Assembly (NCBI GenBank): GCA_964482955.1
Contig: CAYZZW010000008.1
Coordinates: 1 to 64,000 of the forward strand
Direction: 5' to 3'
Source of the DNA: JAPLSN01 sp964482955
GTDB taxonomy: Bacteria; Spirochaetota; Spirochaetia; Treponematales; UBA12059
DNA length: 64,000 nt
Under the pieces are notes generated by a model. The model was not told the DNA's origin. It saw only the letters and a list, made by a program, of their open reading frames with translations, and ran no database searches. Below are positions 17,646 through 26,563 of the stretch, one piece after another. How positions within the stretch are numbered: the first letter of the stretch is position 1; the number at the start of each line of letters is the position of its first letter. A program made the translations under genes and the position numbers.

Positions 17646-18392
17646 ATGGACATCCCACGCATTTTCAATATCGCCGAGAGCGCCCACCGCATCCACAACC
17701 CGATCACTCCGGACAAGCTGGCCACGCTCGGGGCGGCGCTGCGCATGAAACCGGGAAACCGCGTACTCGACCTCGGCAGCGGCTCGGGCGAGATGCTCTG
17801 CACCTGGGCGCGCGACCACGGCATACGTGGTACCGGGATCGACAAGAGCGCCGTCTTCAGCGAACAGGCCACGCTCCGGGCGAAAGAACTCGGCGTCAGC
17901 CAGCAGGTGACGTTCATCCATGCCGACGCCGCCGGCCATGTTTCCGCGGAGAAGGCGGACGTGGCGGCATGCGTCGGCGCCACGTGGATAGGCGGCGGCG
18001 TGCGCGGCACCATAGAACTGCTTGCGCGCAGCCTCGTGCCGAACGGGATTATCCTTATCGGCGAGCCGTTCTGGCTGCGCGTGCCGCCCACGGAAGAGAT
18101 AGCCAAAGGTTGCCTGGCCACGGCGATCGCGGACTTCCTGACGCTTCCGGAACTGCTCGCGTCGTTCCGGAACTTCGGCTACGACGTGGTCGAGATGGTG
18201 CTGGCCGACCAGGACGGCTGGGACCGCTACGAGGCGGCCAAGTGGCTCACGATGCGCCGCTGGCTCGACGGGAACCCGGACGACGAACTCGCGGTCGAGG
18301 TGCGGCACAAGCTGGACACGGAACCGGCGCGCTACGCCACATACACGCGGGAATACCTGGGCTGGGGCTTGTTCGCGCTGATGAAGAAGTGA
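17646..18392 (+). CDS. Class I SAM-dependent methyltransferase
   Basis: The 248-residue product has the SAM-binding motif I VLDLGSGSGEM near residue 40, an acidic loop GTGIDKS, motif II (VTFIHADA) and post-II GGGVRGTIELLARSL. The C-terminus is typical of small-molecule methyltransferases, with TREYLGWGLFALMKK. The substrate cannot be told. It is the first of four genes in the same direction (to 20990) separated by 50-60 bases. Confidence 0.8.
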   Translation: MDIPRIFNIAESAHRIHNPITPDKLATLGAALRMKPGNRVLDLGSGSGEMLCTWARDHGIRGTGIDKSAVFSEQATLRAKELGVSQQVTFIHADAAGHVSAEKADVAACVGATWIGGGVRGTIELLARSLVPNGIILIGEPFWLRVPPTEEIAKGCLATAIADFLTLPELLASFRNFGYDVVEMVLADQDGWDRYEAAKWLTMRRWLDGNPDDELAVEVRHKLDTEPARYATYTREYLGWGLFALMKK

Positions 18393-18452
18393 AACCGATA
18401 GCGAATAGATCGAAGCACCCGACAAACCACCGCATCCCTTAAGGAGTACTGA

Positions 18453-19523
18453 ATGAATCCGGACGTGTTGGCGAAAACCTTCGGCCTGGCGGAAAAAAAC
18501 AGGCTCAATATCGGCATTTTCGTAGACTCGCTCGATAAAGACTTGAGAAGAACGTGTTTCTGGGTAGATTGGCTGCAGAACATGAAAAGCCATGTCTTCG
18601 ATAGCAAATCGCTGACGATCGAGGAAATATCGGAGTTCTCCACGGACAACAACCCGGGCATATTCTATCGCCTGCTGTCCCTGCACGACGCGCGGAACGC
18701 GCTGGACCGGTCAAAAAGCTATTTTGACCTTCGAACCTTCGACATGTTGATCGTTAATCGTGACCTGTTGAACGAGGATCCCTGGTTCAACGGCGACCTG
18801 CAGATCGCGTATTTCAAAAGGATATTCCACTCATACTTGAGGGAATGGGTCGAGGACGGCGGGATTCTCCTGATCGACCCGCAATGCACCCATTGGACCT
18901 TGAAACAAGAATGCTACGATATGCTGGATTATCTGCTCACCAAAGACAGGACGGCGAAGCGGGCCGTCAAAACGAGCACGCTTTATATGAAAGAAGACGA
19001 AAAACGCCTGCCGCAGACGGTCCCCGCCTCGCCGCGCTTTTCCGATTCCGAGTATTGTTCCGGATGCGGCGGTCTCGAGGTGAACCTCGATCCGGACAAC
19101 CATGAGATCATGAACCCTTTGACCTGGTTTCCCGCATGGTATCGATTGAAGTGGATGGAGCCCCAGAGGATAAGCGCGCGGATCGGCATCGGATACATAA
19201 AGGCGAAACGCGGCTTGAAACCGAAAACCATCGCCACGGACGCCCTGAAAAGGGAATTGATCGACGTATTCGAGGCGGGGAAAGGAATCATCGTCGTTTC
19301 GACCATCTACCTGCCGTTGGTCGAACGCAGGGAGTTCGTCCTCAATTTGGTGAATTGCGCCTTCTTGACGGCCATCGCGAAAAAGAACCCGACGTTGAAG
19401 GAAAAGGAAATCATCCGCGCGAGGCGTCGATTCCTGGCCACGGAATCGACCGACGAATGGGAACGTATCCTGATGTTGATAGCCAACGTGGCGGGCGCGT
19501 TCGCCTCCCAACTATTGAAGTAA
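18453..19523 (+). CDS. Hypothetical protein
   Basis: I do not recognise this 356-residue protein. It is soluble and mixed alpha/beta. Possible Rossmann-like strands are NIGIFVDSL and FDMLIVNRDLL, and there is an amidotransferase-like GGILLIDPQ near residue 140. A Cys-x2-Cys pair (YCSGCGG) sits near residue 205, and a basic C-terminal helix contains KEKEIIRARRRFLATE. A strong AAGGAG precedes the ATG, so it is surely expressed. It lies between a methyltransferase and a nucleotidyltransferase. Confidence 0.7.
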   Translation: MNPDVLAKTFGLAEKNRLNIGIFVDSLDKDLRRTCFWVDWLQNMKSHVFDSKSLTIEEISEFSTDNNPGIFYRLLSLHDARNALDRSKSYFDLRTFDMLIVNRDLLNEDPWFNGDLQIAYFKRIFHSYLREWVEDGGILLIDPQCTHWTLKQECYDMLDYLLTKDRTAKRAVKTSTLYMKEDEKRLPQTVPASPRFSDSEYCSGCGGLEVNLDPDNHEIMNPLTWFPAWYRLKWMEPQRISARIGIGYIKAKRGLKPKTIATDALKRELIDVFEAGKGIIVVSTIYLPLVERREFVLNLVNCAFLTAIAKKNPTLKEKEIIRARRRFLATESTDEWERILMLIANVAGAFASQLLK

Positions 19524-19576
19524 AGTGTCAACGGTTTTCCCGTTATCGCGACCCGGAATCACCGGTTGGAGACGAC

Positions 19577-20386
19577 ATGGTAGAGGATTCGATAGACGGA
19601 CTCGTCAAGCGGCTTTCCGCGCTTCCGCACGTGGAGGCGATTGGCCTCAGCAGCAATCCGCTCCCGAGGCATAAGAACGATGGCGACATCGACTTGTTCA
19701 TCTACTGCTCGTCGGTACCGGAAGTACGGGAACGGATCGAGCGCTATCCCGCAGAACTGAAGACTGTTACGACCTTCAAGCCGGGCGTTTTCAAGAACGA
19801 CACGTGGGGCGACGCCGACTATACCGAGATAGACGGCATCGAAACGTGGCTCATGTATTTCAACACAATTGACGTGGCGCGCCATTACGAGGAAATACGG
19901 CAAGGCATTCGCGCGGAACGCGACAACGGGTTTTACCCCACCGGCCGATTGGCCATGTTCGAAAACATGACCATCCTGCACGAAAAGGGATCGTTCTTGC
20001 GCGACTTGAAAGACGGGCTGGCACCGTATCCCGCGGCCTTGAAGAAAAGAATACTGGAGAGCTCCATCGAACTGATGATGGACGAGGAAGACCTTGCGCG
20101 CGCGTGTGAGCGGAACGACGTGCTCTTTTTCCATGTTTCGATCGACACCGCCCTGGACGCGATACTGCAATTCCTGTTCGCGCTCAACGAACAGCTCTTT
20201 CCGAGCAGGAAGCGGAACATCGCATATTTGGAAAGCTTCAAAACGACACCTCGCGATACGGTGAAAAGAATGAAAAACATCATTAGACTGGGATCATCGG
20301 AAAGAACGCTTCAGAAAGGATTCGACGAGTTCAAGAAACTGCGGAAGGAGTGTCTCGGATTGTCGGAAATCGGCGTTCAACAATAG
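19577..20386 (+). CDS. Nucleotidyltransferase-fold protein (DUF4037-like)
   Basis: The first 45 of 269 residues carry the polymerase-beta-type nucleotidyltransferase signature: a glycine-serine segment AIGLSSNPLPRHKNDGDIDLF with the catalytic aspartates in GDIDL. The remainder is helical, as in kanamycin-nucleotidyltransferase-like or DUF4037 proteins. The substrate could be a small molecule, RNA or a protein. I place the start at the ATG at 19577; a longer in-frame extension would overlap the upstream gene. Confidence 0.65.
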   Translation: MVEDSIDGLVKRLSALPHVEAIGLSSNPLPRHKNDGDIDLFIYCSSVPEVRERIERYPAELKTVTTFKPGVFKNDTWGDADYTEIDGIETWLMYFNTIDVARHYEEIRQGIRAERDNGFYPTGRLAMFENMTILHEKGSFLRDLKDGLAPYPAALKKRILESSIELMMDEEDLARACERNDVLFFHVSIDTALDAILQFLFALNEQLFPSRKRNIAYLESFKTTPRDTVKRMKNIIRLGSSERTLQKGFDEFKKLRKECLGLSEIGVQQ

Positions 20387-20438
20387 CCGTGATTGTGCCC
20401 TGAAACCGCGCAAGTCAACGCAGGCGAGGTGGTCAACC

Positions 20439-20990
20439 GTGAATTTCAAGGAATACCTGTCGACGTTTCCATCATTCGATTTATCGCGGTGCAATCTCAG
20501 AAAAATCCACAAAAGGGACGCCGGGGACATTTTCACATACTATCGCAACGAGAACGTCAGTCGATATCTCGACTGGAACGGGCCTGCTTCGGTCAAAGAT
20601 GCGATGAACATCATCGAAAAATGGAATCTCGGGTTCAAGCACGATCGGATCATCAGATTCGCCATCACGGAAAAAACGTCCAAAAAGGTAATCGGAACGA
20701 TATTCCTGAACGGATTCGAAGGGAAACGAGCGGAAGTCGGCTATGAACTATCCGAAGCCTACTGGCGCCGCGGAATCATGAACGAAGCATTGGGAAAAAT
20801 CATCGAATTCGGATTCGGCACCATCGGCAGAAACAGGATTCAGGCGACCGTCGCTCCTGAAAACACGGCTTCCGAACGGCTGCTCGTCAAGAACGGCTTC
20901 AGTTTCGAGGGAGTGTTGAGGAATTACGAGACCAACCATGATACGAATATTACAAAAGACATGAAACTGTTTTCGATCATCAGGAAATAA
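20439..20990 (+). CDS. GNAT acetyltransferase, RimJ/RimL-like
   Basis: This 183-residue protein carries the GNAT fold of the RimJ/RimL group: LRKIHKRDAGDIFTYYRNENVSRYL, VIGTIFLNGF, EVGYELSEAYWRRGIMNEAL (acetyl-CoA loop), and NTASERLLVKNGFSFEGVLR. Members acetylate protein N-termini or small molecules. The start is a GTG. It is last in a group of four same-strand genes and more AT-rich than the first. Confidence 0.85.
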   Translation: MNFKEYLSTFPSFDLSRCNLRKIHKRDAGDIFTYYRNENVSRYLDWNGPASVKDAMNIIEKWNLGFKHDRIIRFAITEKTSKKVIGTIFLNGFEGKRAEVGYELSEAYWRRGIMNEALGKIIEFGFGTIGRNRIQATVAPENTASERLLVKNGFSFEGVLRNYETNHDTNITKDMKLFSIIRK

Positions 20991-21034
20991 AGAGGCGATC
21001 AACCAGGCGAAGCGCGCGATCGACAAGCATATTA

Positions 21035-21721
21035 TCAGGTAGAAGCTTCCGCCTCGCCCGAACCGAATCTTCCGATCAGCTCCTTGTCCACCAACGAACT
21101 GGCCAGGATGGCGAAGAGCTCCTGGCCGGGAAGCACGCGCTTTTCCATGGGCTCGAAGCCGCGATCGAAGGCGTCGAAGCCGGACGGGTCCACGGCGTAC
21201 GCGGGGCTCTCTTCGAACACGAAGGTCTTGCCATCCAGAATGCCCGGTTCGAGTTCGAGGACCAGCATGCCCGTCGGATAACGTCCGCGGGCGTCCGCGA
21301 TGCGGTAGCGGGCGCAGCTCTTGAAGCCGTAGGTGACGTAGTTACCGGGGTTCCCGTAGATGATGATGGCCTTATGGCCGGCTTCTTTCGCCGCGCGTAT
21401 CGAATGCTCGATGAGCATGCTCCCAAAGCCTCGGCGTTGGAAGTCCGTATCGATACTGACGGGGCCGAAGGTGATCGCGTCATACGCCCGTCCCACATTG
21501 TCGACGAGCTTCGACTTCGCGTACATGATATTCCCGATAATCCGCCCGTCGAATTCGATCACGAAGTCGAGGTCCGGGAGGAAGTCGGGATGGCTCCGCA
21601 GGACATGCGTCAGGTAGTGTTCGTCGCAGCCGGGCACATGCAGGTTCCAGAAAGCGCGCTTCGTGATCGCTTCCACGGCGCGATGGTCTGCCTGAGTTTC
21701 GTTGCGGATGACGACGTTCAT
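21035..21721 (-). CDS. GNAT N-acetyltransferase, YhbS-like
   Basis: The 228-residue product has GNAT motifs VIRNETQADHRAVEAITKRAF, the acetyl-CoA loop QRRGFGSMLIEHSIRAA, and IIIYGNPGNYVTYGFKS, which is typical of YhbS-type enzymes. It starts inside the stop of the upstream ATPase gene (ATGA overlap), so the two are probably one transcript. The substrate is unknown. Confidence 0.85.
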   Translation of the reverse strand: MNVVIRNETQADHRAVEAITKRAFWNLHVPGCDEHYLTHVLRSHPDFLPDLDFVIEFDGRIIGNIMYAKSKLVDNVGRAYDAITFGPVSIDTDFQRRGFGSMLIEHSIRAAKEAGHKAIIIYGNPGNYVTYGFKSCARYRIADARGRYPTGMLVLELEPGILDGKTFVFEESPAYAVDPSGFDAFDRGFEPMEKRVLPGQELFAILASSLVDKELIGRFGSGEAEAST

Positions 21722-23085
21722 GCTTTACCTTCCTGGACTTGGAGCTCGTCGAGTATTTCCGACAGACGGCCGCACAGATACAGAGGCAATGAGAGCAGGT
21801 TAAAATCAGTGCCCGACATTTCGATTTTCTGGAAACCGCACTGATTCAAGTCGAAACGGATGCCGAGCGGCGCTTTCTTTTCTTGCACGAATTGCCGGAG
21901 CGATTTGAGCGTACCGCTTTTACCAGACTTCACTTCGACGGGGATGATGGAGAGGCCGCGCGAAACGACGAAATCCAGTTCCGCGTTGCCCGAGCGGGCT
22001 TCGCGCAGCCAGTAGAAGAGTTCGGGATCGCGGGTATGATCGATGCCGGCGAGCAGTTCCTGCGCCACGAACTGTTCGGCCAGCGCTCCCTCGTTCACGA
22101 GTTGGCGCTCGTCCATCGCCTGCACCTGCGGCCACTGGAGGCCGAGTTGATAATTCAAAAGCCCGCAGTCGAGGGCCGCGAGCTTGAACACTCCCTCCTC
22201 GGCGTTCGCGCGCAAGGGAAGCCCGCTGCAATGCGAATGCGTGATCCGGGTGTACAGTTTCGCCTTGACGAGCAAGTCGAGCGCCTTGCGGGTTTCGGCG
22301 GAACGCTCGTCGCCCGCAAGCTTGGTGTACTGGATCTTGCGGCCGACGAACATCGGCAGCGAGCGGTACACCTTTTGGAGCCGCGCCAGTTCGCCCTTTT
22401 GCGCGTACTTCGCGAAGTCGTCGATGTACGTATCCACGATGCTTCCCTGGACTTGTTGCACCGCCTTGAAGGATCCCGATTCGCAAAACGCCGCGACGGC
22501 CTCGGGCATCCCGCCCGTTACGAGGTATTCGCGCTGGCGCAAAAGCAGGTTTTGGTGCCGGGAGTCGGCGATCGGCTCGCGCCACGGCATGCGGCGCAGG
22601 AACTCGTGCAATTCGGGATCGCGGACACGCAGGAACTCCTCGAAGGACATCGGCCCGAGATGGCTGTAGATGACCCGGCCGACCGGCATGCCGGAGGCGT
22701 TCTCCGACAACGCGAACTCGAGCAGGGAGCCCGCGGCGACCACGGCCAGGTTCGGGTAGTCTTCGTGGAAATAGCGCAGGCACTGAATCGCCTCGGGTAT
22801 GGCTTGCACCTCGTCGAGGAACAGAAGCGCGTCCGGTCGATTGACGAACTCTCCCGTCAGCCCCTCGAGTTCGGCGATGATCCTGCGCATGTCCCGTGAC
22901 TTGAAGGCTTGCGTCAACTGGAGCTGGCGCTCGAGATTCAGTTCGAAGAGGGTAAGGTCCGCTTCCTTGGCAAACAGGCGAACCAACGTGGATTTACCGA
23001 CCTGTCGGGCGCCCCTGAGTACCAGCGGCTTGCGCCGCGGGCTCTGAAACCAGTCAGTAAGGTGTTTAAGCGCATTTCGGTGCAT
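21718..23085 (-). CDS. AAA_14/DUF4143 ATPase
   Basis: This 455-residue protein belongs to the large AAA_14-DUF4143 family. It has Walker A LRGARQVGKSTLV, Walker B ALLFLDEVQAI, sensor VVAAGSLLEF, then the DUF4143 region with YLVTGGMPEAVAAF and, near the C-terminus, a nuclease-like WLREARSGNAELDFVV...IPVEVKSGKSG. The D-x(n)-E-x-K arrangement resembles a PD-(D/E)XK active site. Function in this family is poorly defined. The start codon lies just inside an inverted repeat that covers its ribosome site. Confidence 0.85.
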   Translation of the reverse strand: MHRNALKHLTDWFQSPRRKPLVLRGARQVGKSTLVRLFAKEADLTLFELNLERQLQLTQAFKSRDMRRIIAELEGLTGEFVNRPDALLFLDEVQAIPEAIQCLRYFHEDYPNLAVVAAGSLLEFALSENASGMPVGRVIYSHLGPMSFEEFLRVRDPELHEFLRRMPWREPIADSRHQNLLLRQREYLVTGGMPEAVAAFCESGSFKAVQQVQGSIVDTYIDDFAKYAQKGELARLQKVYRSLPMFVGRKIQYTKLAGDERSAETRKALDLLVKAKLYTRITHSHCSGLPLRANAEEGVFKLAALDCGLLNYQLGLQWPQVQAMDERQLVNEGALAEQFVAQELLAGIDHTRDPELFYWLREARSGNAELDFVVSRGLSIIPVEVKSGKSGTLKSLRQFVQEKKAPLGIRFDLNQCGFQKIEMSGTDFNLLSLPLYLCGRLSEILDELQVQEGKA

Positions 23086-23088
23086 AAT

Positions 23089-23129
23089 ACCCCCTTATTA
23101 CATCACATTCAATGTTAAAATAAGGGGGT
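23089..23129 (-). promoter_or_regulatory. Inverted repeat covering the ATPase ribosome site
   Basis: ACCCCCTTATT (23089-23099) and AATAAGGGGGT (23119-23129) are perfect 11-base arms 19 bases apart. On the minus strand the second-transcribed arm contains the GGGGGT that serves as Shine-Dalgarno for the gene starting at 23085. It could be an operator or, if transcribed, a hairpin that hides the ribosome site. Confidence 0.55.
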
Positions 23130-23136
23130 GTTTCCG

Positions 23137-24105
23137 TCAACAGGCGTTTTTAGCCCGTCTGGCGATGGTATAGATGTTCCGTTTGGCCGCGCCGCGTTCG
23201 AAGCGGGCAAGAAGGCGTTTCGCCTCGATGAGTTTGTCGTAGTAGAGGTATTCGCGGCGTTCCGCCACGTAGCGGTCATGGAGGCCGCGCGCCGTTTCCA
23301 GCCGCTTCGTCCAGATGTTCCGTTCGTTGTCCGTGAAGTCCGCGCGTTCGTACGAAAAGCCGTTCCGTTCGAGGGCGGTTTCGAGGCGATTCGGGCCGCC
23401 GTCCGCGGGCGCGGCGTAGTCGGTATACGTGCACACGATCTATCCGCCCGGGGCCAGCATGCCGTCCAGCGCGACAAGGGACGCGTCGAGGTCCTGGCAA
23501 AAGTAGAGGCTGTCCACGAGCAGGAAGGCGCCGACTTCGCGCAGGTCAAGGTGGGCGAAGTCGTTCAGGTCGCCGACGAGCCAGGTGACGCGGCCGTTCT
23601 TCGTCTTGGCGATCTCGATCATCCCTTCGGACTTGTCGATGCCGACCGTCTTCCGCCTCAGTTCCGTTTCGAAATGCGACGTCAGGCCGCCCTTGCCGCA
23701 TCCGAGGTCGACGAGGGTGCCGGGATGCCTGGACAACTGCGCCTTCAGGTGCTCCAGCTGCGGCAGGTCGACCATGCTGTCGTTGTCGAGGCCGACGCCT
23801 TTCGACGCCTGGTACGCGCGCTCAGCCTCGCTCTCGCGTCCCACCGCCACGCCGGTTTCATAGTAGTAGTCCACGTGCCGCTTGTACGCATCCTTGACGC
23901 CGGCTTCGGTCACGTCGAGTACGTCGCCCGAACGGGCGATGTATCCGGCATCGACGAGTTCCCGGACGCCCTGCCCCGCTACGTCCGCGCCAAGCTCCGC
24001 GTCGAAAAAGCGGCAGTAGCGCGCCGGAACCTCGGCCTCGGTCAGGCGCTCGTCGTTTTCGCTCAAAAGCCCGAGCATGATGAGAAGGAGATCGGTTGTA
24101 TTCAT
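23137..24105 (-). pseudogene. SAM-dependent methyltransferase interrupted by an in-frame TAG
   Basis: The N-terminal 221 residues contain a winged-helix-like segment, then SAM motif I LVDLGCGKGGL, GIDKSEGM, and LVDSLYFCQDL. At 23440-23442 a TAG follows LAPGG, exactly where family members continue with a strand such as GxIV. The same frame then continues without interruption for 99 residues (IVCTYTDYAAPADGG, NGFSYERADFTDN) to the expected C-terminus. One base change (for example CAG to TAG) would explain it. TAG is used as a normal stop elsewhere in the window, so recoding is unlikely. Confidence 0.75.
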
Positions 24106-24127
24106 AAAGAAGCTTCCTTGGATTATT

Positions 24128-24487
24128 TCATTTCTTCCGCACGCACGCGCAATAGCCGTGCGTGATCATGCAATAGCCGCCGCAGATCGTGAACAAGCCC
24201 CAGAAGATCGGCCGGTCCAGAACTGCGAGCAAACTCGGCCGATCCGTCAGGAAGGGCACTTCGTAGATGCCGTAGGCCAGCACGAGGCACCCTACCGTCA
24301 TGGCGACGTGCCCGAGGAGCGCGTTGACGCGCGGAAAGCGATCCCAGCCGATCCACAAGCCCCAGGCGACGAAGAACGCGCCGAGGACGATACCGACGAT
24401 ACGCGCGGGCGTCCGGTCCATTGCGAACTGGACCGTGCACAGCGCCATGACCGCGACGCCGATAAAAAACGTGATTTTCGCCTTCAC
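24128..24487 (-). CDS. Small membrane protein, unknown function
   Basis: Started at a GTG behind GGAGG, the product is 119 residues with four predicted helices (about 4-20, 28-47, 58-77 and 90-108) and a short Cys-rich tail (HGYCACVRKK). I recognise no family. It follows the broken methyltransferase on the same strand upstream side. Confidence 0.6.
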   Translation of the reverse strand: MKAKITFFIGVAVMALCTVQFAMDRTPARIVGIVLGAFFVAWGLWIGWDRFPRVNALLGHVAMTVGCLVLAYGIYEVPFLTDRPSLLAVLDRPIFWGLFTICGGYCMITHGYCACVRKK

Positions 24488-24527
24488 GCGACTATCCTCC
24501 GCGGAACTGCCGGTACGATGCGCCGGC

Positions 24528-24764
24528 TCATTTCGATTTGTCGTCCTTTTCGTTGCCGTGCTTGAAGTGCCCGGTCACCTTGGCCAGGAACAGTTGCAGC
24601 TCGTACGCGTTGTCCATGTCGATGACCCGCAGGAGCTTGTTGTAGTCCTTCCCCGTAATCGTAGCGACCGGCTTGCCCTTGCAGGTCAGGATGGCGCTCT
24701 TGTCCTTGACGAGCTTGTAGCCGAACGGCTTTTCGTCGAACAGGATGTTCCGTTTGTCTTCCAT
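24528..24764 (-). CDS. Small hypothetical protein
   Basis: The product has 78 residues from the ATG at 24764. The sequence (LFDEKPFGYKLVKDKSAILT, KPVATITGKDYNKLLRVID) reads like a small beta-rich soluble domain with a charged Lys/Asp tail. No family is recognised and no clear ribosome site is seen. Amino-acid pattern and codon use look coding. Confidence 0.5.
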   Translation of the reverse strand: MEDKRNILFDEKPFGYKLVKDKSAILTCKGKPVATITGKDYNKLLRVIDMDNAYELQLFLAKVTGHFKHGNEKDDKSK

Positions 24765-24794
24765 ATCGCGAGAGTATATCACGAAGGTTCGGGT

Positions 24795-25523
24795 TCATCG
24801 CGTCGAAGCTTTGTTGTAAAGCACTGGCGTCTTGCATTTCCATGTGCGCCACAACGCTTCATCCATCAACAGTTCGGCCATAAAACGGCTGACATTGATT
24901 CTGCTGGTCGTTCCGGCGTTGAATATAGGGCTTCTGACCGGAGACTGGCAGACTTCGTATGGACTCTCGCCTGCTTCGTCGATCAAGGTATCGGGCCGTA
25001 CCGCCACCCATTCCATCGTTTCATCGCCCTCGCCACCCCGCTTGACCAGGTAATCCGCGGCCAGGACATTGTCGCGATGTGGCGGCAACAGCAGCTTCAG
25101 TAAAGCCAGGACGACTCTTTCTACAACGGTGTTTTTCTCGCCGATCGATGCGTTCGTATACGCCGTCGTGCTCATGAGAATGAGCTTTACCTTCCCGCCG
25201 GTATTCTGGCCGAGCGCCTCGCGTATCCGTCGTATCGTATCGAACACCAGATATCGTGGCTTTCCGAACAATCCTTTGAAGGTGATATTGTGGCCAAGGC
25301 ACGAGACAATGGCATCGCAATTTTGCACGAGGGCACGCAGCTCCGCATCCGTCAATTCGGTTATGCTTCCCCGCACGGTTTCAACCAGCGGATTACCGAG
25401 GATTTCTTCGGACAGCGTCGCGTTCGCCCTGATGAGCATACGAACCTGCACGTGTCGTTCAAGCAACTGACGGACGACCAGTTTCCCGGTCGCGCCGCTC
25501 GCCCCCAGCACCAATACTCTCAT
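24795..25523 (-). CDS. NAD(P)-binding protein, atypical SDR/NmrA-like
   Basis: The 242-residue product opens with the Rossmann glycine motif VLVLGASGATGKLVVRQLL. It continues with NCDAIVSCLGHNITF and LILMSTTAYTN, the pattern of NmrA-like or atypical SDR proteins that bind NAD(P) and often act as redox sensors or flavin-type reductases. It overlaps the stop of the XRE regulator gene by ATGA, so it forms the third gene of an operon from 26270. Confidence 0.82.
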   Translation of the reverse strand: MRVLVLGASGATGKLVVRQLLERHVQVRMLIRANATLSEEILGNPLVETVRGSITELTDAELRALVQNCDAIVSCLGHNITFKGLFGKPRYLVFDTIRRIREALGQNTGGKVKLILMSTTAYTNASIGEKNTVVERVVLALLKLLLPPHRDNVLAADYLVKRGGEGDETMEWVAVRPDTLIDEAGESPYEVCQSPVRSPIFNAGTTSRINVSRFMAELLMDEALWRTWKCKTPVLYNKASTR

Positions 25524-25771
25524 GACTCACCTCGCTCTTTATCGGAATGAGAAGGAACTGCGACGTAATCGAACACCTCGCCGATCTTGACCCCGAAGGC
25601 GTCCGCGATGCGGAACGCCAGCTCGAGCGAAGGCGAATACTTGTTCCCCTCGATGGCCACGATGGTCTGGCGGGACACGCCCGCCTTGTCCGCGAGCTGC
25701 TGCTGGGACATTTCCCCCGCGAAGAAACGCAGCTCGCGGATACGGTTGGTGATGGCCTTCGCGTCAGCCAT
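25520..25771 (-). CDS. XRE-family transcriptional regulator
   Basis: This 83-residue single-domain HTH protein reads MSQQQLADKAGVSRQTIVAIE in its helix-turn-helix, like the small YozG/Cro-type regulators. It overlaps the membrane protein gene upstream by 8 bases and the dehydrogenase gene downstream by 4. Small XRE plus membrane protein pairs of this kind are common, and the regulator probably controls its own operon. Confidence 0.9.
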   Translation of the reverse strand: MADAKAITNRIRELRFFAGEMSQQQLADKAGVSRQTIVAIEGNKYSPSLELAFRIADAFGVKIGEVFDYVAVPSHSDKERGES

Positions 25772-26270
25772 TGTTCACGCCCCGTTTGTAGAGCCTGAGC
25801 TGCGCGGCGCCCTCGAGCAGGGAGCCCGCGCCCAAAGACAGGAACAGCACGTTGAGCATGAGCGCCACGGGGAAGCCGAGCGCCAAAATGACGATCGAGG
25901 CGATGAAGCCCATGCCCGCCACCGCGTAGCCCGCCTTGAGCGACCTGAGCTCGATGAGCCGGCTCATCTCGTCCTCCACCATCTCCTGGGCCACCTCGCG
26001 CTCCACCGCTTGGTCCGAGCACGTTTCGTCTTGCAACTTCCGCCTGACCGCCGCGCCCACGGCCACGCCGATGGCCAGCCCTATCTGGCCGAGTATCGCC
26101 GCGCCCACCCCGATGCCGATGAACAGGAGCATGCCGCGCGCCCACGCCACGCCGTCCTCCGGCGCCAAGCGGCCCGACCGGAACCCACCATACGCGTACA
26201 CGCAATACGCGGCCAAGACGGCAATTCCCGTGACCATGGCCAGTACGGTCTTCTTTTCGTGGTAGGACAT
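25764..26270 (-). CDS. Membrane protein encoded with an XRE regulator
   Basis: I start this 168-residue protein at the ATG at 26270, seven bases after GGAGG. It has helices at about 8-25, 38-65, 110-130 and 133-152, with a charged cytoplasmic loop between the second and third (QDETCSDQAVEREVAQEMVEDEMSRL, written here in part). The layout resembles DUF2178-like proteins that pair with XRE regulators. Function is unknown; it is the promoter-proximal gene of the operon. Confidence 0.7.
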   Translation of the reverse strand: MSYHEKKTVLAMVTGIAVLAAYCVYAYGGFRSGRLAPEDGVAWARGMLLFIGIGVGAAILGQIGLAIGVAVGAAVRRKLQDETCSDQAVEREVAQEMVEDEMSRLIELRSLKAGYAVAGMGFIASIVILALGFPVALMLNVLFLSLGAGSLLEGAAQLRLYKRGVNNG

Positions 26271-26391
26271 CTGTATGCCTCCATTGTCAGTGTGACTACT
26301 CTGCATGACTAGATGTACTGCTTGTTTGTCTTGGTGTCAAATGTGTTTGACATATAAACGGATTTTGGAGTAAAGAGGTTTAGGGGCGCCT

Positions 26392-26484
26392 GCCGGGGCG
26401 GCGCCCCGGCACCGCGCTTTCCGCGAGTAGTCCTCGCCCGCCGGGCGTCCCGTAGGTCCGCCCGGCGGGTTCCGGGCTACTCGC
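26392..26484. repeat. GC-rich double-hairpin intergenic element
   Basis: Two hairpins are adjacent. GCCGGGGC (26392-26399) pairs with GCCCCGGC (26403-26410). A nested structure has outer arms GCGAGTAG/CTACTCGC (26423-26430 and 26477-26484) and inner arms CCCGCCGGGCG/CGCCCGGCGGG (26437-26447 and 26459-26469). The element is much more GC-rich than its immediate flanks. It looks like a dispersed extragenic palindrome. The rest of 26271-26563 shows no gene. Confidence 0.6.
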
Positions 26485-26563
26485 TGCAATCGCTGGCGCG
26501 GGCTTCATTGAATTCTGAAAGCCAAACTTGATAAACGAGGCTAGATCGGGATGCCGTGACGGG

